Shown here piece by piece: positions 54,994 through 64,000 of a DNA stretch of 64,000 bases. Every line of letters starts with the position of its first letter. Position 1 is the first letter of the stretch. This DNA comes from Neptunomonas phycophila (GTDB lineage: Bacteria; Pseudomonadota; Gammaproteobacteria; Pseudomonadales; Balneatricaceae), in the NCBI RefSeq assembly GCF_001922575.1, contig NZ_MRCI01000001.1, positions 620,001 to 684,000 of the forward strand, in the 5' to 3' direction. Below the pieces are notes generated by a model. It worked only from the letters and a program-made list of their open reading frames with translations, had not been told where the DNA came from and made no database searches. The position numbers and the translations under genes are program-made.

Positions 54994-56574
54994 ATGACAA
55001 CAGATATTCATGCACAACGTATTCTTATTTTGGACTTCGGTTCTCAATATACGCAATTGATCGCACGTCGCGTGCGCGAGATCGGTGTTTTTAGCGAAAT
55101 TCGCGCATGGGACATGACTGAAGAAGAGATTCGCGAATTTAATCCCAAAGGGATTATCTTAGCCGGCGGCCCTGAGTCTGTTACCGAGCTAGACTCACCG
55201 CGTGCCCCGCAAATCGTTTTTGATCTAGGCGTACCTGTGTTGGGTATCTGCTATGGCATGCAGACCATGGCTGAACAACTAGGTGGTAAGGTATCAGGCT
55301 CCGAGCACCGTGAATTTGGTTATGCGCGTGTACGCTTAGCGGATAGCCCAAGCCGTTTGCTTGAAGGGATCGATGATCATATTGCTAACAACGGTTCACT
55401 GTCTTTGGATGTGTGGATGAGTCACGGCGATAAGGTCACAGAGCTGCCGGAAGGTTTCTCTGTTATCGCATCAACCGAATCCGCACCCATCGCTGCAATG
55501 TGCCACCCGGCTAAGCAACTGTTTGGTGTTCAGTTCCATCCTGAAGTGACGCACACTAAGCAAGGCGGTCGAATTTTAGAGCGATTCATCCGTGAAATCT
55601 GTGGTACGGATGCGTTGTGGACAGCGGCTAATATCATTAGTGACCAAATCGAAAAAGTTCGTGAGCAAGTCGGTAATCAGAAAGTTTTATTAGGTTTATC
55701 CGGCGGCGTTGACTCTTCGGTTGTTGCTGCGTTACTGCACAAGGCTATTGGTGATCAGTTAACCTGTGTTTTTGTAGATAATGGCCTGCTGCGTAAAAAA
55801 GAAGGCGATCAGGTCATGGACATGTTCGCTAAGAACATGGGTGTTAAAGTGATCCGTGCAGACGCTGAAGACATGTTCTTATCGCGTTTGTTAGGTGAAA
55901 GTGACCCTGAAACAAAACGTAAAATTATTGGTAACACGTTTATCGAAGTATTCGATGAAGAAGCGACCAAGCTCAAAGACGTTAACTTCCTAGCACAAGG
56001 AACAATTTACCCAGACGTTATTGAGTCAGCCGCCGCTAAAACAGGTAAAGCGCATGTGATCAAATCACATCATAACGTCGGTGGATTGCCTGACGATATG
56101 AAAATGGACCTTGTTGAGCCGCTACGCGAATTGTTTAAAGACGAAGTCCGTAAGATCGGTTTAGAGCTAGGCTTGCCATACGATATGGTTTACCGTCACC
56201 CATTCCCCGGGCCTGGTCTTGGGGTGCGTATCTTAGGTGAAGTGAAAAAAGAATACGCTGACATCTTGCGTGAAGCGGATGCTATCTTCATTGAAGAACT
56301 GCACAAAGCGGACTGGTATCATAAAACCAGCCAAGCGTTTGCTGTTTTCTTACCGGTAAAATCAGTAGGTGTTGTTGGTGACGGGCGTCGCTACGAATAC
56401 GTGATTGCTCTGCGTGCCGTAGAAACGATCGACTTCATGACAGCACGCTGGGCTCACCTGCCTTACGAGTTGTTAGAAACGGTCTCAGGCCGAATAATTA
56501 ATGAAATTGCCCAGGTTTCCCGCGTGACTTACGATGTGTCAAGTAAGCCACCGGCGACTATTGAGTGGGAATAA
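54994..56574 (+). CDS. guaA: GMP synthase (glutamine-hydrolysing)
   Basis: A 526-residue two-part enzyme: an N-terminal class I amidotransferase (nucleophile Cys in [10 protein letters not shown], His-Glu in VQFHPEVTH) and an ATP-pyrophosphatase with the SGGVDSS P-loop, plus a C-terminal dimerisation domain ending in PPATIEWE. I chose the ATG at 54994 (GGAG 9 bases before), giving 526 residues against 525 in Escherichia coli; a GTG at 54979 is also in frame. Confidence 0.95.
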   Translation: MTTDIHAQRILILDFGSQYTQLIARRVREIGVFSEIRAWDMTEEEIREFNPKGIILAGGPESVTELDSPRAPQIVFDLGVPVLGICYGMQTMAEQLGGKVSGSEHREFGYARVRLADSPSRLLEGIDDHIANNGSLSLDVWMSHGDKVTELPEGFSVIASTESAPIAAMCHPAKQLFGVQFHPEVTHTKQGGRILERFIREICGTDALWTAANIISDQIEKVREQVGNQKVLLGLSGGVDSSVVAALLHKAIGDQLTCVFVDNGLLRKKEGDQVMDMFAKNMGVKVIRADAEDMFLSRLLGESDPETKRKIIGNTFIEVFDEEATKLKDVNFLAQGTIYPDVIESAAAKTGKAHVIKSHHNVGGLPDDMKMDLVEPLRELFKDEVRKIGLELGLPYDMVYRHPFPGPGLGVRILGEVKKEYADILREADAIFIEELHKADWYHKTSQAFAVFLPVKSVGVVGDGRRYEYVIALRAVETIDFMTARWAHLPYELLETVSGRIINEIAQVSRVTYDVSSKPPATIEWE

Positions 56575-56618
56575 AAAAACACAGATAGCGCTTATGTAAG
56601 CTATGTGTAAACGTTTAA

Positions 56619-56650
56619 ATGCCAGTCAGTTTTGCTGACTGGCATTTTTT
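56619..56650 (+). terminator. Terminator after guaA
   Basis: ATGCCAGTCAG / CTGACTGGCAT, an 11-bp perfect stem with a 5-base loop and T-run. Confidence 0.9.
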
Positions 56651-56745
56651 ATTGGGCAAAAAGCGCAGGTGGCGTTCAATTTGTTGGCGTGGTTAGCTTA
56701 GAGGTTGTTCCATGCTAAAATTCTTGTTTTATCTGGGGATTTTAT

Positions 56746-57267
56746 ATGCCACTTAATCCTAATGAGGCTGCTCCCACAACGCTCGAAGATGATGAGCGCT
56801 GGATGCGTTATGCGCTAACTTTAGCTGATAAGGCCGCGTTATTAGGGGAGGTGCCCGTTGGAGCAGTTGTAGTTAAAGATGGCAAAGTATTGGGTGAAGG
56901 GTGGAATCAGCCAATCAGTGGTCATGATCCAACGGCTCATGCCGAAATAATAGCGCTTCGTGATGCCGCTCAACGTATCAATAACTATCGTTTAGTGGGC
57001 GCTGATTTATACGTTACTTTAGAGCCATGTACCATGTGTGCGGGGGCTATTGTGCATAGCCGTGTTAGGCGTGTGGTTTATGGCGCGGCTGAGCCTAAAG
57101 CCGGCGTAATCCAAAGCCAGCAGCAATTTTTAGATAATAGCTGGTTAAACTATCGCGTTGCGTGGACAGGAGGTGTGTTAGCGCAAGCGTGTGGGCAAAC
57201 TATTAGTGCGTTTTTTCAACGTCGGCGTGAAGAAAAGAAACGCGCTAAACAAAAAACGGATAACTAA
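56746..57267 (+). CDS. tadA: tRNA adenosine(34) deaminase
   Basis: A 173-residue deaminase that makes inosine at the wobble position of arginine tRNA. Zinc ligands and catalytic Glu are in HAEIIALRDAA and EPCTMCAGAIVHSRV. The C-terminus is Lys/Arg-rich, as in TadA of related bacteria. Order guaA-tadA-mltF-purL is typical of several gammaproteobacteria. Confidence 0.93.
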   Translation: MPLNPNEAAPTTLEDDERWMRYALTLADKAALLGEVPVGAVVVKDGKVLGEGWNQPISGHDPTAHAEIIALRDAAQRINNYRLVGADLYVTLEPCTMCAGAIVHSRVRRVVYGAAEPKAGVIQSQQQFLDNSWLNYRVAWTGGVLAQACGQTISAFFQRRREEKKRAKQKTDN

Positions 57268-57303
57268 AGCCATTTTTAGAGCCGAGTTGATTTATGGAGT
57301 GCT

Positions 57304-58806
57304 CTAAAGCGTATCTGGCATATTGTCCAGTAAAATAATGCCGTTAGGCGCTGATTGGTTTTCGGCATCTTGTATGGCACGCATGGCCTCTTCGCGGGCT
57401 TCTCTGATTTCTTGGATTTGTTTTTCCCACTCTAATAAATCCATATACTTCTGAATATTCTCTACATACTGCACCGGCTCTTGGCCCCGTGCATAACCGT
57501 ATTTTACCGTTTGGTAGTAACGTTGTTTCGATAACAAAGGTAAGAACTCTTTAACATCTTCCCATTTGTCAGGATCTTTATCTGCACGTTGGGTTAGGAT
57601 GCGAGCATCTTCTAGATGGCCAAAACCTATATTGTAGCCGGCGAGTGCGAACCAAGTATGGTCGGGATCTTTGATGCGCTCAGGAATTTTAGCTTTCACG
57701 TTAATAAGATACTGGGCACCACCAAAAATACTCTCGACAGGATCTGTTCTATCTTCAACGCCTACCTCTTTGGCCGCGGCTTGCGTAAGCATCATAATGC
57801 CTTTGACGCCCGTGGGGGATACGGCGTCGGCTCGCCAGTGTGATTCTTGGTAAGCAATAGCTGCTAAGAACTTCCAGTCAAAATCATAACGAATGGCGGC
57901 CTCTTTGAAATAGGGTTCGAGTGCCGGTAGACGTGTTTCTAAATCGGATTTAAAGGTAACTGTATCAAAAAAGTTGAGCGGGTTTTCTTTGCTAAAGTAT
58001 TTGGCTTTGAGTTCGGTAATGAGGACTTTTGTGCTCTCCAAGCCTAGAAACTTATCAACAGACTTTTTAATTGACCCGTCTTGGTTATGCGTTAATACCC
58101 AAGCAATGGGGCGGGTGCGGCCAATGACAAACGCATCAGAAAGCCCCGGATAAAAAGAGCTTTGTGATTCATAAACCGTAGAGTCAACGATGGCGTAGTC
58201 GACTTCTTCATTAAATACTTTATCGAGAATATCGGTATTAGTTAGTTCATCTGTCGCTTCCCAGGCTAATTCGGGGAAGCTTTCTTTTAGGCGGCTCAGT
58301 TGTTCGGCTTGAATTGAGTTGGCTAAGATCAGTACCTTTTTACCAATTAAGTCTTCAACGCTGACAGGCGCAGGGACACCCTGGCGGACGCGATAAATAA
58401 CTGTGGAGGCACTTTCAGAATACGGTCGGGAAAAATCATACTTAGATTCACGTATATCTGAAACGGTAATGCCAGCGGCCGCTATGTGTGCATCACGGTT
58501 TTCGACGGCTTCGAATAGCCCTTTAATATCATTAGGGACAATAATATCCAAGGTGACATCGAGATAGTTGGCATAAGCTTGCGCCAATTCGTATTCAAAA
58601 CCTGCGGGTCCATCGGTATCAATAAAGTAGGAGTTTGGGGTGTTTCGTGTGGCAACACGCAGTACCCCTTTGTCTTGAATGACCTGAAGTTGTGACTTCG
58701 CGTTATAGCTCACCAATGCCGGTAAGCTGAGAATGACAATCAGCGTCAGCAGGTGGAGAACATCTATTCGTTTTTTTAGTGTTCTTTTTTTCAGAGAAAA
58801 TAACAT
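57304..58806 (-). CDS. mltF: Membrane-bound lytic murein transglycosylase F
   Basis: A 500-residue two-domain protein. An N-terminal membrane/signal segment (residues ~14-35) is followed by an amino-acid-binding type SBP_bac_3 domain (~45-265, VIQDKGVLRVATRNTPNSYF in outline) and a C-terminal SLT lysozyme-like domain whose catalytic Glu is in AYQESHWRADAVSPTG. MltF cleaves glycan strands at the outer membrane and may sense muropeptides. I chose the ATG at 58806; a TTG at 58827 would add 7 residues and neither has a strong ribosome site. No lipobox cysteine is visible, so membrane attachment by the N-terminal helix is more likely. Divergent from purL. Confidence 0.88.
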   Translation of the reverse strand: MLFSLKKRTLKKRIDVLHLLTLIVILSLPALVSYNAKSQLQVIQDKGVLRVATRNTPNSYFIDTDGPAGFEYELAQAYANYLDVTLDIIVPNDIKGLFEAVENRDAHIAAAGITVSDIRESKYDFSRPYSESASTVIYRVRQGVPAPVSVEDLIGKKVLILANSIQAEQLSRLKESFPELAWEATDELTNTDILDKVFNEEVDYAIVDSTVYESQSSFYPGLSDAFVIGRTRPIAWVLTHNQDGSIKKSVDKFLGLESTKVLITELKAKYFSKENPLNFFDTVTFKSDLETRLPALEPYFKEAAIRYDFDWKFLAAIAYQESHWRADAVSPTGVKGIMMLTQAAAKEVGVEDRTDPVESIFGGAQYLINVKAKIPERIKDPDHTWFALAGYNIGFGHLEDARILTQRADKDPDKWEDVKEFLPLLSKQRYYQTVKYGYARGQEPVQYVENIQKYMDLLEWEKQIQEIREAREEAMRAIQDAENQSAPNGIILLDNMPDTL

Positions 58807-58899
58807 ACGGTCGTTTCTGGTACTCAAGGGCTAAATTCGGCTAAAATAGCGGCTTAATTTTCCTGTCGTTTTTGGCTCATTCAAGAGGCTTGAGATCAC

Positions 58900-61800
58900 A
58901 TGCTAGTAATGCGTGGAGCGCCAGCTCTATCCGCCTTCCGTCACGATAAACTTTTGTCTGCATTGCAGGCTGTAATACCAACAGTTACAGATGTTTATGG
59001 TGAATTCTATCACTTCGCTGATATCTCAGAACCCCTGACCGAAGAGGAGCAATCAGTATTAACACGCATCCTCAAGTACGGTCCGAAGTCGGAGGTAAAA
59101 GAGCCTGCTGGTTTACTCCAGCTGGTGGTTCCCCGTCCCGGTACTATCTCACCTTGGTCAAGCAAGGCTACAGATATTGCCAGAAATTGCGGTCTTGGCA
59201 AAGTTAATCGTCTCGAGCGTGGTATCGCTTATTCGATTGAAAGCGAAAAAGAGTTAACGGCGGAGCACATTAAACTAGCTTGCGCTTTACTGTTTGACCG
59301 CATGGTAGAGGCTGTTTTTCCGGATATAGATTCGGCGCAGCAATTATTTGTTCATACAGATCCCAAGCCACTCAGTACGGTAGCTATTCTATCTGGCGGT
59401 CGTGATGCGCTTGTGGCCGCTAACAGCGAGTTAGGCCTAGCGTTGGCAGATGATGAAATTGATTATCTTGTTGAAAGCTTTAAAGAGCTAGGTCGTGACC
59501 CGGTAGACGTTGAGCTGATGATGTTTGCGCAAGCTAACTCAGAGCACTGCCGTCATAAGATTTTTAATGCTTCGTGGGATATTGATGGCGAAGCACAAGA
59601 AAAATCATTGTTTGCTATGATTCGTAACACCAATGAATTGGGTGGCGAGAATGTGTTATCAGCTTATAAAGATAACGCCGCTGTTATAGCAGGTAGCAAA
59701 GCAGGCCGCTTTTATCCGCAGCCGGGCAGTGCTGAATATCAAGCGCAACAAGAAAATATCCATATTCTGTGTAAAGTGGAGACGCATAACCATCCTACGG
59801 CTATTGCACCGCACCCAGGTGCGGCTACAGGCTCGGGTGGTGAGATTCGTGATGAAGGTGCAACTGGGCGTGGTGGTAAGCCAAAAGCCGGTTTATCTGG
59901 TTTTACTGTCTCCGACTTGAATATTCCCGGTTTTGAACAGCCGTGGGAATCGAAATATGGTAAGCCTGAACGTATTGTAACGGCGCTCGACATTATGATC
60001 GAAGGCCCAATTGGGGGAGCCGCGTTCAATAACGAGTTTGGCCGCCCTAACTTAACGGGTTATTTCCGTACCTTCGAGCAGCGTGTAAACGGAGCTGCTG
60101 GGGAAGAAGTACGTGGCTATCATAAGCCGATCATGATCGCTGGTGGTATGGGTAATATTCGTGAAGATCATGTCGAAAAAGACGAGATAACGGTAGGCGC
60201 TAAGCTAATCTGCTTAGGCGGCCCTGCTATGTTGATCGGTTTAGGTGGTGGTGCTGCTTCTTCTATGTCGTCGGGCAGCTCATCAGAAAATCTAGATTTT
60301 GCATCGGTTCAGCGTGGTAATCCAGAGCTTGAGCGTCGATGCCAAGAAGTGATCGATCGCTGCTGGCAGCTAGGTGACGAGAACCCGATTGCGTTTATTC
60401 ATGACGTGGGGGCGGGTGGTTTATCAAACGCTTTCCCTGAGTTGGTTAAAGATGGTGGTCGTGGTGGTGATTTTGGCCTACGCAACATCAATAACGATGA
60501 ACCTGGAATGTCTCCTCTGGAGATTTGGTGTAATGAAGCGCAAGAGCGTTATGTGCTGGCCGTTAATCCTGTCGATTTAGCGCGTTTCGAAGAGTTATGT
60601 AAGCGTGAGCGCTGCCCTTATGCGGTAGTGGGTGAAGCAACTGAAGAACATCATTTGACATTGGGTGATACGCACTTCGAGAACAAGCCGGTCGATCTAC
60701 CGATGAGCGTTCTTTTTGGCAAGCCACCCAAAATGCACCGTTCTATTAAGCGAGCCGAATATCAAGTGGCCGAGTTCAATACCGACTCTATCGATTTAGA
60801 AGATGCCGTAGAGCGTGTACTTAAATTACCGTCAGTCGCGTCTAAATCTTTCTTAATCACCATTGGTGACCGCTCTATAACAGGGCAGGTTGCGCGTGAT
60901 CAAATGGTAGGGCCTTGGCAGGTTCCTGTTGCAGACTGTGCTGTTACAACAGCCGCTTATGATACCTACGCGGGTGAAGCGATGGCGATGGGTGAGCGCA
61001 CGCCGCTTGCTTTAGTTGATGGCCCAGCCTCTGGTCGTATGGCGGTCGGTGAAGTGATTACCAATATGGCATGTGCGCCTATCGCCGATATAACGGATAT
61101 TAAGTTATCCGCTAACTGGATGTGTGCGGCCGGTCATCCGGGCGAAGACGAAAAGCTATACGATACCGTTAAAGCAGTTGGTATGGAGCTGTGCCCAGAG
61201 TTAGGTATTACCATTCCTGTGGGCAAAGATTCCATGTCCATGCGTACGGTTTGGCAAGATGGAGATGAAGAGAAGAGCGTGACTGCGCCTATGTCGCTCA
61301 TTATCTCTGGTTTTGCTCCGGTTACGGATACACGCAAAGCATTAACGCCACAGTTACGCACAGATATGGGCGAAACAGACCTGATTTTGCTAGACCTTGG
61401 TAATGGTCAGAACCGTTTGGGGTTATCGGCTTTAGCTCAGGTTTATAATGAAGTGGGTCAAGACGTTCCTAATGTCGATAATGCCGATCAGTTGGCTGCT
61501 TTCTTTGCTGCAATTCAGGAGCTTAATAATCAAGGTATGCTGCTGGCGTATCATGACCGCTCTGATGGTGGCTTGTTCACCACGTTAGTTGAAATGGCGT
61601 TTGCTGGCCACGTTGGTATTGATGTTAATCTTGATATGCTTGCTGAGGATAAATCAGAGTGGTTGGCTGGTTTGTTTAATGAAGAGCTTGGGGCTGTTAT
61701 CCAAGTAAAACGCTCACAAACCGAAGAGATCTTAGTTGAACTCAATGCTGCAGGCTTAGGCGAGATAGCATCGGTGATTGGAGCGCCAAACCTCGATGAC

Positions 61801-62802
61801 TCTATTTGTCTGCATTTTGATGAAGAAGAAATCTACAGTGCTTCGCGTGTTCAGTTGCAGCGGTGGTGGTCAGAAACCTCATACCGTGTACAAGCGATGC
61901 GGGATAACTCTGAATGTGCGTTGCAAGAATTTGATCGCTTATTAGATAAAGAAGATCCGGGTCTGCAGCCGACACTGACTTTTGATATCAATGAGGATAT
62001 AGCCGCTAGCTTGATTGCTTCGGAGAATCGTCCTCGCGTAGCGATTTTGCGTGAGCAAGGCGTAAATGGCCAAGTGGAAATGGCTGCGGCGTTTGATCGG
62101 GCAGGATTTACTGCCGTAGATGTCCATATGAGTGATATTTTAGAAGGCCGTATCAGCTTGGCTGACTTTAAAGGCTTGGTAGCTTGCGGTGGTTTCTCAT
62201 ACGGTGATGTCTTGGGTGCTGGTGAAGGTTGGGCTAAGTCTATATTGTTCAACACTCGGGCGCGTGAAGAATTTAGCGCATTCTTTAAACGAGAAGATAC
62301 GTTTACGCTGGGTGTATGTAACGGCTGTCAGATGCTATCTAACTTGCATGAGCTTATCCCAGGTGCTGAACAGTGGCCTCATTTTGTTCGTAATATGTCA
62401 GAACAGTTTGAAGCGCGTGTAGCAACGGTTGAAATACAAGACAGCGCTTCTATCTTCTTAAAAGGCATGGAAGGCTCTCGTATACCGGTCGCTATTGCTC
62501 ATGGTGAGGGGCGTGCTGAGTTTGAATCAGACGATCATCTTAACGGTGTAAATACTTCAGGGAATGTCGCTTTACGTTATGTAGATAACTATGGCGATAT
62601 TACGGAGACTTACCCGCTTAACCCGAATGGATCGCCACAAGGGATCACTGGTTTAACAACACCTGATGGTCGCGTGACTATTATGATGCCTCACCCTGAG
62701 CGTGTCTTCCGCGCTGTTCAAAACTCGTGGGCGCCAGACGATTGGTCTGAAGATGGGGCTTGGATGCGGATGTTCCGTAATGCACGTGTATGGGTTGGCT
62801 AA
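58900..62802 (+). CDS. purL: Phosphoribosylformylglycinamidine synthase
   Basis: A 1300-residue single-chain enzyme of the large gammaproteobacterial type: an N-terminal PurS-like part ([16 protein letters not shown]), two PurM-like ATP/FGAR domains ([42 protein letters not shown], each in outline), and a C-terminal amidotransferase with Cys in [12 protein letters not shown] and His-Glu in MPHPERVFR. It converts FGAR to FGAM in purine synthesis. No PurR palindrome was found in the 93-base spacer to mltF. Confidence 0.96.
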   Translation: MLVMRGAPALSAFRHDKLLSALQAVIPTVTDVYGEFYHFADISEPLTEEEQSVLTRILKYGPKSEVKEPAGLLQLVVPRPGTISPWSSKATDIARNCGLGKVNRLERGIAYSIESEKELTAEHIKLACALLFDRMVEAVFPDIDSAQQLFVHTDPKPLSTVAILSGGRDALVAANSELGLALADDEIDYLVESFKELGRDPVDVELMMFAQANSEHCRHKIFNASWDIDGEAQEKSLFAMIRNTNELGGENVLSAYKDNAAVIAGSKAGRFYPQPGSAEYQAQQENIHILCKVETHNHPTAIAPHPGAATGSGGEIRDEGATGRGGKPKAGLSGFTVSDLNIPGFEQPWESKYGKPERIVTALDIMIEGPIGGAAFNNEFGRPNLTGYFRTFEQRVNGAAGEEVRGYHKPIMIAGGMGNIREDHVEKDEITVGAKLICLGGPAMLIGLGGGAASSMSSGSSSENLDFASVQRGNPELERRCQEVIDRCWQLGDENPIAFIHDVGAGGLSNAFPELVKDGGRGGDFGLRNINNDEPGMSPLEIWCNEAQERYVLAVNPVDLARFEELCKRERCPYAVVGEATEEHHLTLGDTHFENKPVDLPMSVLFGKPPKMHRSIKRAEYQVAEFNTDSIDLEDAVERVLKLPSVASKSFLITIGDRSITGQVARDQMVGPWQVPVADCAVTTAAYDTYAGEAMAMGERTPLALVDGPASGRMAVGEVITNMACAPIADITDIKLSANWMCAAGHPGEDEKLYDTVKAVGMELCPELGITIPVGKDSMSMRTVWQDGDEEKSVTAPMSLIISGFAPVTDTRKALTPQLRTDMGETDLILLDLGNGQNRLGLSALAQVYNEVGQDVPNVDNADQLAAFFAAIQELNNQGMLLAYHDRSDGGLFTTLVEMAFAGHVGIDVNLDMLAEDKSEWLAGLFNEELGAVIQVKRSQTEEILVELNAAGLGEIASVIGAPNLDDSICLHFDEEEIYSASRVQLQRWWSETSYRVQAMRDNSECALQEFDRLLDKEDPGLQPTLTFDINEDIAASLIASENRPRVAILREQGVNGQVEMAAAFDRAGFTAVDVHMSDILEGRISLADFKGLVACGGFSYGDVLGAGEGWAKSILFNTRAREEFSAFFKREDTFTLGVCNGCQMLSNLHELIPGAEQWPHFVRNMSEQFEARVATVEIQDSASIFLKGMEGSRIPVAIAHGEGRAEFESDDHLNGVNTSGNVALRYVDNYGDITETYPLNPNGSPQGITGLTTPDGRVTIMMPHPERVFRAVQNSWAPDDWSEDGAWMRMFRNARVWVG

Positions 62803-62820
62803 CTCAATAACCTCTTTGTA

Positions 62821-62844
62821 AAAGCAGCTTCGGCTGCTTTTTTT
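62821..62844 (+). terminator. Terminator after purL
   Basis: AAAGCAGC-TTCG-GCTGCTTT stem with UUCG tetraloop, then TTTT. Confidence 0.9.
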
Positions 62845-62923
62845 ATGTTTAATAGGAAGGGGGGGCTGGTCTAGGAAGTTATAGGTTGCGGTACCTGAGT
62901 GCGTTTACGTAAATTTCAGGCAC

Positions 62924-62951
62924 AAAAAAGCCGACACTAGGTCGGCTTTTT
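62924..62951 (-). terminator. Terminator after OmpA-family gene
   Basis: GCCGAC / GTCGGC stem flanked by A- and T-runs; on the minus strand it lies about 20 bases beyond the OmpA-family stop. The plus strand is also suited to termination. Confidence 0.8.
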
Positions 62952-62970
62952 GAATCAAAAGGTAAATATA

Positions 62971-63573
62971 TTATTTACCAGTGATTTGAACGTCTACACG
63001 ACGGTCAGCACGTAGGCAAGCGATCAAAGCAGCACCGCGGCCTGAACACTGAGCTACAGGAGCAGTTTCACCCAAGTAGTCAACAGTCATTACGTTACCA
63101 GAAACGCCTTGTGCACGAAGTGCAGCAGCAACGTTTTCAGCACGACGCTTAGACAATGCATCGTTGTAAGCAGAAGAACCGATCGGGTCAGCGTTACCAA
63201 CCATACGAACAGAGCTTACAGAAGACATGCCTTTGATGTATGTAGCGATATCAGAAACGCTATCTACAACAGCGCTATCGAAATCGAAGAATACAGCGAA
63301 TTTTTTGTCAGTCATTGCTGCTGGCATCGGAGCTGGTGCTGGAGCTGGTGCTGGTGCTGGAGCAGCAGTCGTTGATGCAACATAACCATCGCAGCCTTCA
63401 ACTGTAGCGTCGTCTTTGCTCCAGAAACCTGTGTGCCAGCATTCGCCGAAGCTATTGCGCCATACAGTGTCTTCAGAGTCAGTAACGTAACCGCTGTTAG
63501 TCGGATGAGCCATAGCAGCTGCTGACATGCCCATCGCCAGAGCGAAACCTGCGGTCATAGCGAGCTTTTTCAT
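62971..63573 (-). CDS. OmpA-family outer-membrane/peptidoglycan-associated protein
   Basis: A 200-residue exported protein: a signal peptide ending at AMA (residue ~22), a ~45-residue N-terminal segment with two cysteines (GECWHTGFWSKDD), an Ala-Pro repeat linker (~68-84), and a C-terminal OmpA domain (FFDFDSAVVDS, NADPIGSSAYNDALSKRRAENVAAAL, outlined) that binds peptidoglycan. It lacks the OmpA beta-barrel, so it probably bridges the envelope as a periplasmic or lipid-free anchor. The pair of cysteines near the C-terminus (QCSGRG.., ACLRADRRV) may form a disulfide. RBS AAGGAT. Confidence 0.85.
   Translation of the reverse strand: MKKLAMTAGFALAMGMSAAAMAHPTNSGYVTDSEDTVWRNSFGECWHTGFWSKDDATVEGCDGYVASTTAAPAPAPAPAPAPMPAAMTDKKFAVFFDFDSAVVDSVSDIATYIKGMSSVSSVRMVGNADPIGSSAYNDALSKRRAENVAAALRAQGVSGNVMTVDYLGETAPVAQCSGRGAALIACLRADRRVDVQITGK
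63331..63365 (-). repeat. Ala-Pro coding microrepeat in OmpA-family gene
   Basis: Tandem 6-base units (GCTGGT/GCTGGA on the plus strand) encode alternating Ala-Pro. Such runs change length by slippage without frameshift, so linker length may vary between strains. Confidence 0.6.
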
Positions 63574-63747
63574 ATCAAATATCCTTGTGAATTGTGGGTT
63601 GTTGCATTCTTAAAATATAACATGATTGTTAGTTGGGTGCCTTTATAACCTAATTAACAAAACATATACATAAGTAACTATCATTTTACTTGGACTGTCG
63701 CAAGTTTGGAACCATCCGCCAAGAAAAATAATGAGGTAAAACAGCGT

Positions 63748-64000
63748 CTAAGGCAATACTTTCTTGTATGGCTTGATAATTATATTTTTATACACGCCTG
63801 CAGACACGTAAGGATCGTCATTTGCCCAGCTTTTTGCGTCCTCAAGCGAGTCAAATTCAGCAATTACTAAGCTTCCCGTAAATCCTGCTGGGCCTGGATC
63901 TTCAGAATCAATCGCTGGATGAGGGCCGGCTACCAGTAGTCTACCTGCTTCTTTTAACGCTGCTAAGCGTTCTAAATGTGCGGGTCTCGCCGATAAACGA
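63748..64000 (-). CDS. YciI-like protein, 5' end outside window
   Basis: The last 83 residues of a frame open to the window end (stop at 63748-63750). Segments [44 protein letters not shown] and [14 protein letters not shown] match YciI/DUF1330-like ferredoxin-fold proteins, which sometimes bind small metabolites; the Asp/His pair usual for the family is in DDPY and GPHPAI. About 15 N-terminal residues are missing. In enteric bacteria YciI is encoded near septation and intracellular trafficking genes; no such context can be seen here. Confidence 0.8.
   Translation of the reverse strand, partial: RLSARPAHLERLAALKEAGRLLVAGPHPAIDSEDPGPAGFTGSLVIAEFDSLEDAKSWANDDPYVSAGVYKNIIIKPYKKVLP

Noticed and set aside
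58807-58899. PurR-type palindrome before purL
   Set aside because: No ACGCAAACGTTTGCGT-like sequence was seen in the mltF-purL spacer.

Overview
The window reads as chromosomal DNA of a marine-type gammaproteobacterium, most like the Oceanospirillales. The evidence is the moderate base composition, the housekeeping blocks (rpsF-rpsR-rplI-dnaB, guaBA-tadA-mltF-purL, xseA, fklB, bioBFHCD with comF), a TRAP transporter and an exosortase-associated PrsK/PrsR pair. The family assignment is an inference from gene content; there is no rRNA or tRNA gene to anchor it. The window is densely coding: I count 62 protein genes, no gap longer than about 300 bases, and no insertion sequence, phage, CRISPR or RNA gene.

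Region 1 (1-12.8 kb) is the accessory part and the most interesting. It opens with the sigma-54 activator/histidine kinase pair PrsR/PrsK known from PEP-CTERM/exosortase loci, then two UDP-N-acetylhexosamine enzymes (C4 epimerase, C6 dehydrogenase). After a terminator comes a well-formed -24/-12 promoter driving a four-gene unit: a 254-residue protein with a twin-arginine-like leader, a PqqD-like peptide-binding protein, an HPr-kinase-like kinase, and a nucleotidyltransferase. The last three match the poorly characterised HPr-rel-A cassette and, functionally, the tailoring trio of phosphorylated lasso peptides; the first gene is the obvious candidate substrate. Next come a GAF protein and two ExeA/XrtA-type ATPases. 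No exosortase and no PEP-CTERM substrate lie inside the window.

Region 2 (12.8-28.5 kb) holds a periplasmic PBP-type peptidase, an OmpR-type two-component system, a Bcr/CflA-like exporter with a divergent TetR regulator, and a fructoside utilisation unit: a GH32 hydrolase diverging from a LacI regulator, followed by an ABC importer. Three identical 14-bp palindromes mark the LacI operators. trpGDC with a trailing OsmC gene follows.

Region 3 (28.5-45.9 kb) is housekeeping: ribosomal proteins S6, S18 and L9, DnaB, a thioesterase, BioA, TrmO, a TauE/SafE permease, ComF, the bioBFHCD operon, a short unknown gene plus a SprA-like protein, an alpha/beta hydrolase, FklB, an M23 peptidase and XseA.

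Region 4 (46-53.2 kb) is a catabolic unit: a LysR regulator, a YcsI/DUF1445 protein, a TRAP transporter and PxpABC 5-oxoprolinase. Together they suggest uptake of 5-oxoproline or a related compound and its conversion to glutamate.

Region 5 (53.3-64 kb) has guaB, guaA, tadA, mltF, purL, an OmpA-family protein and the 3' part of a YciI-like gene cut by the window edge.
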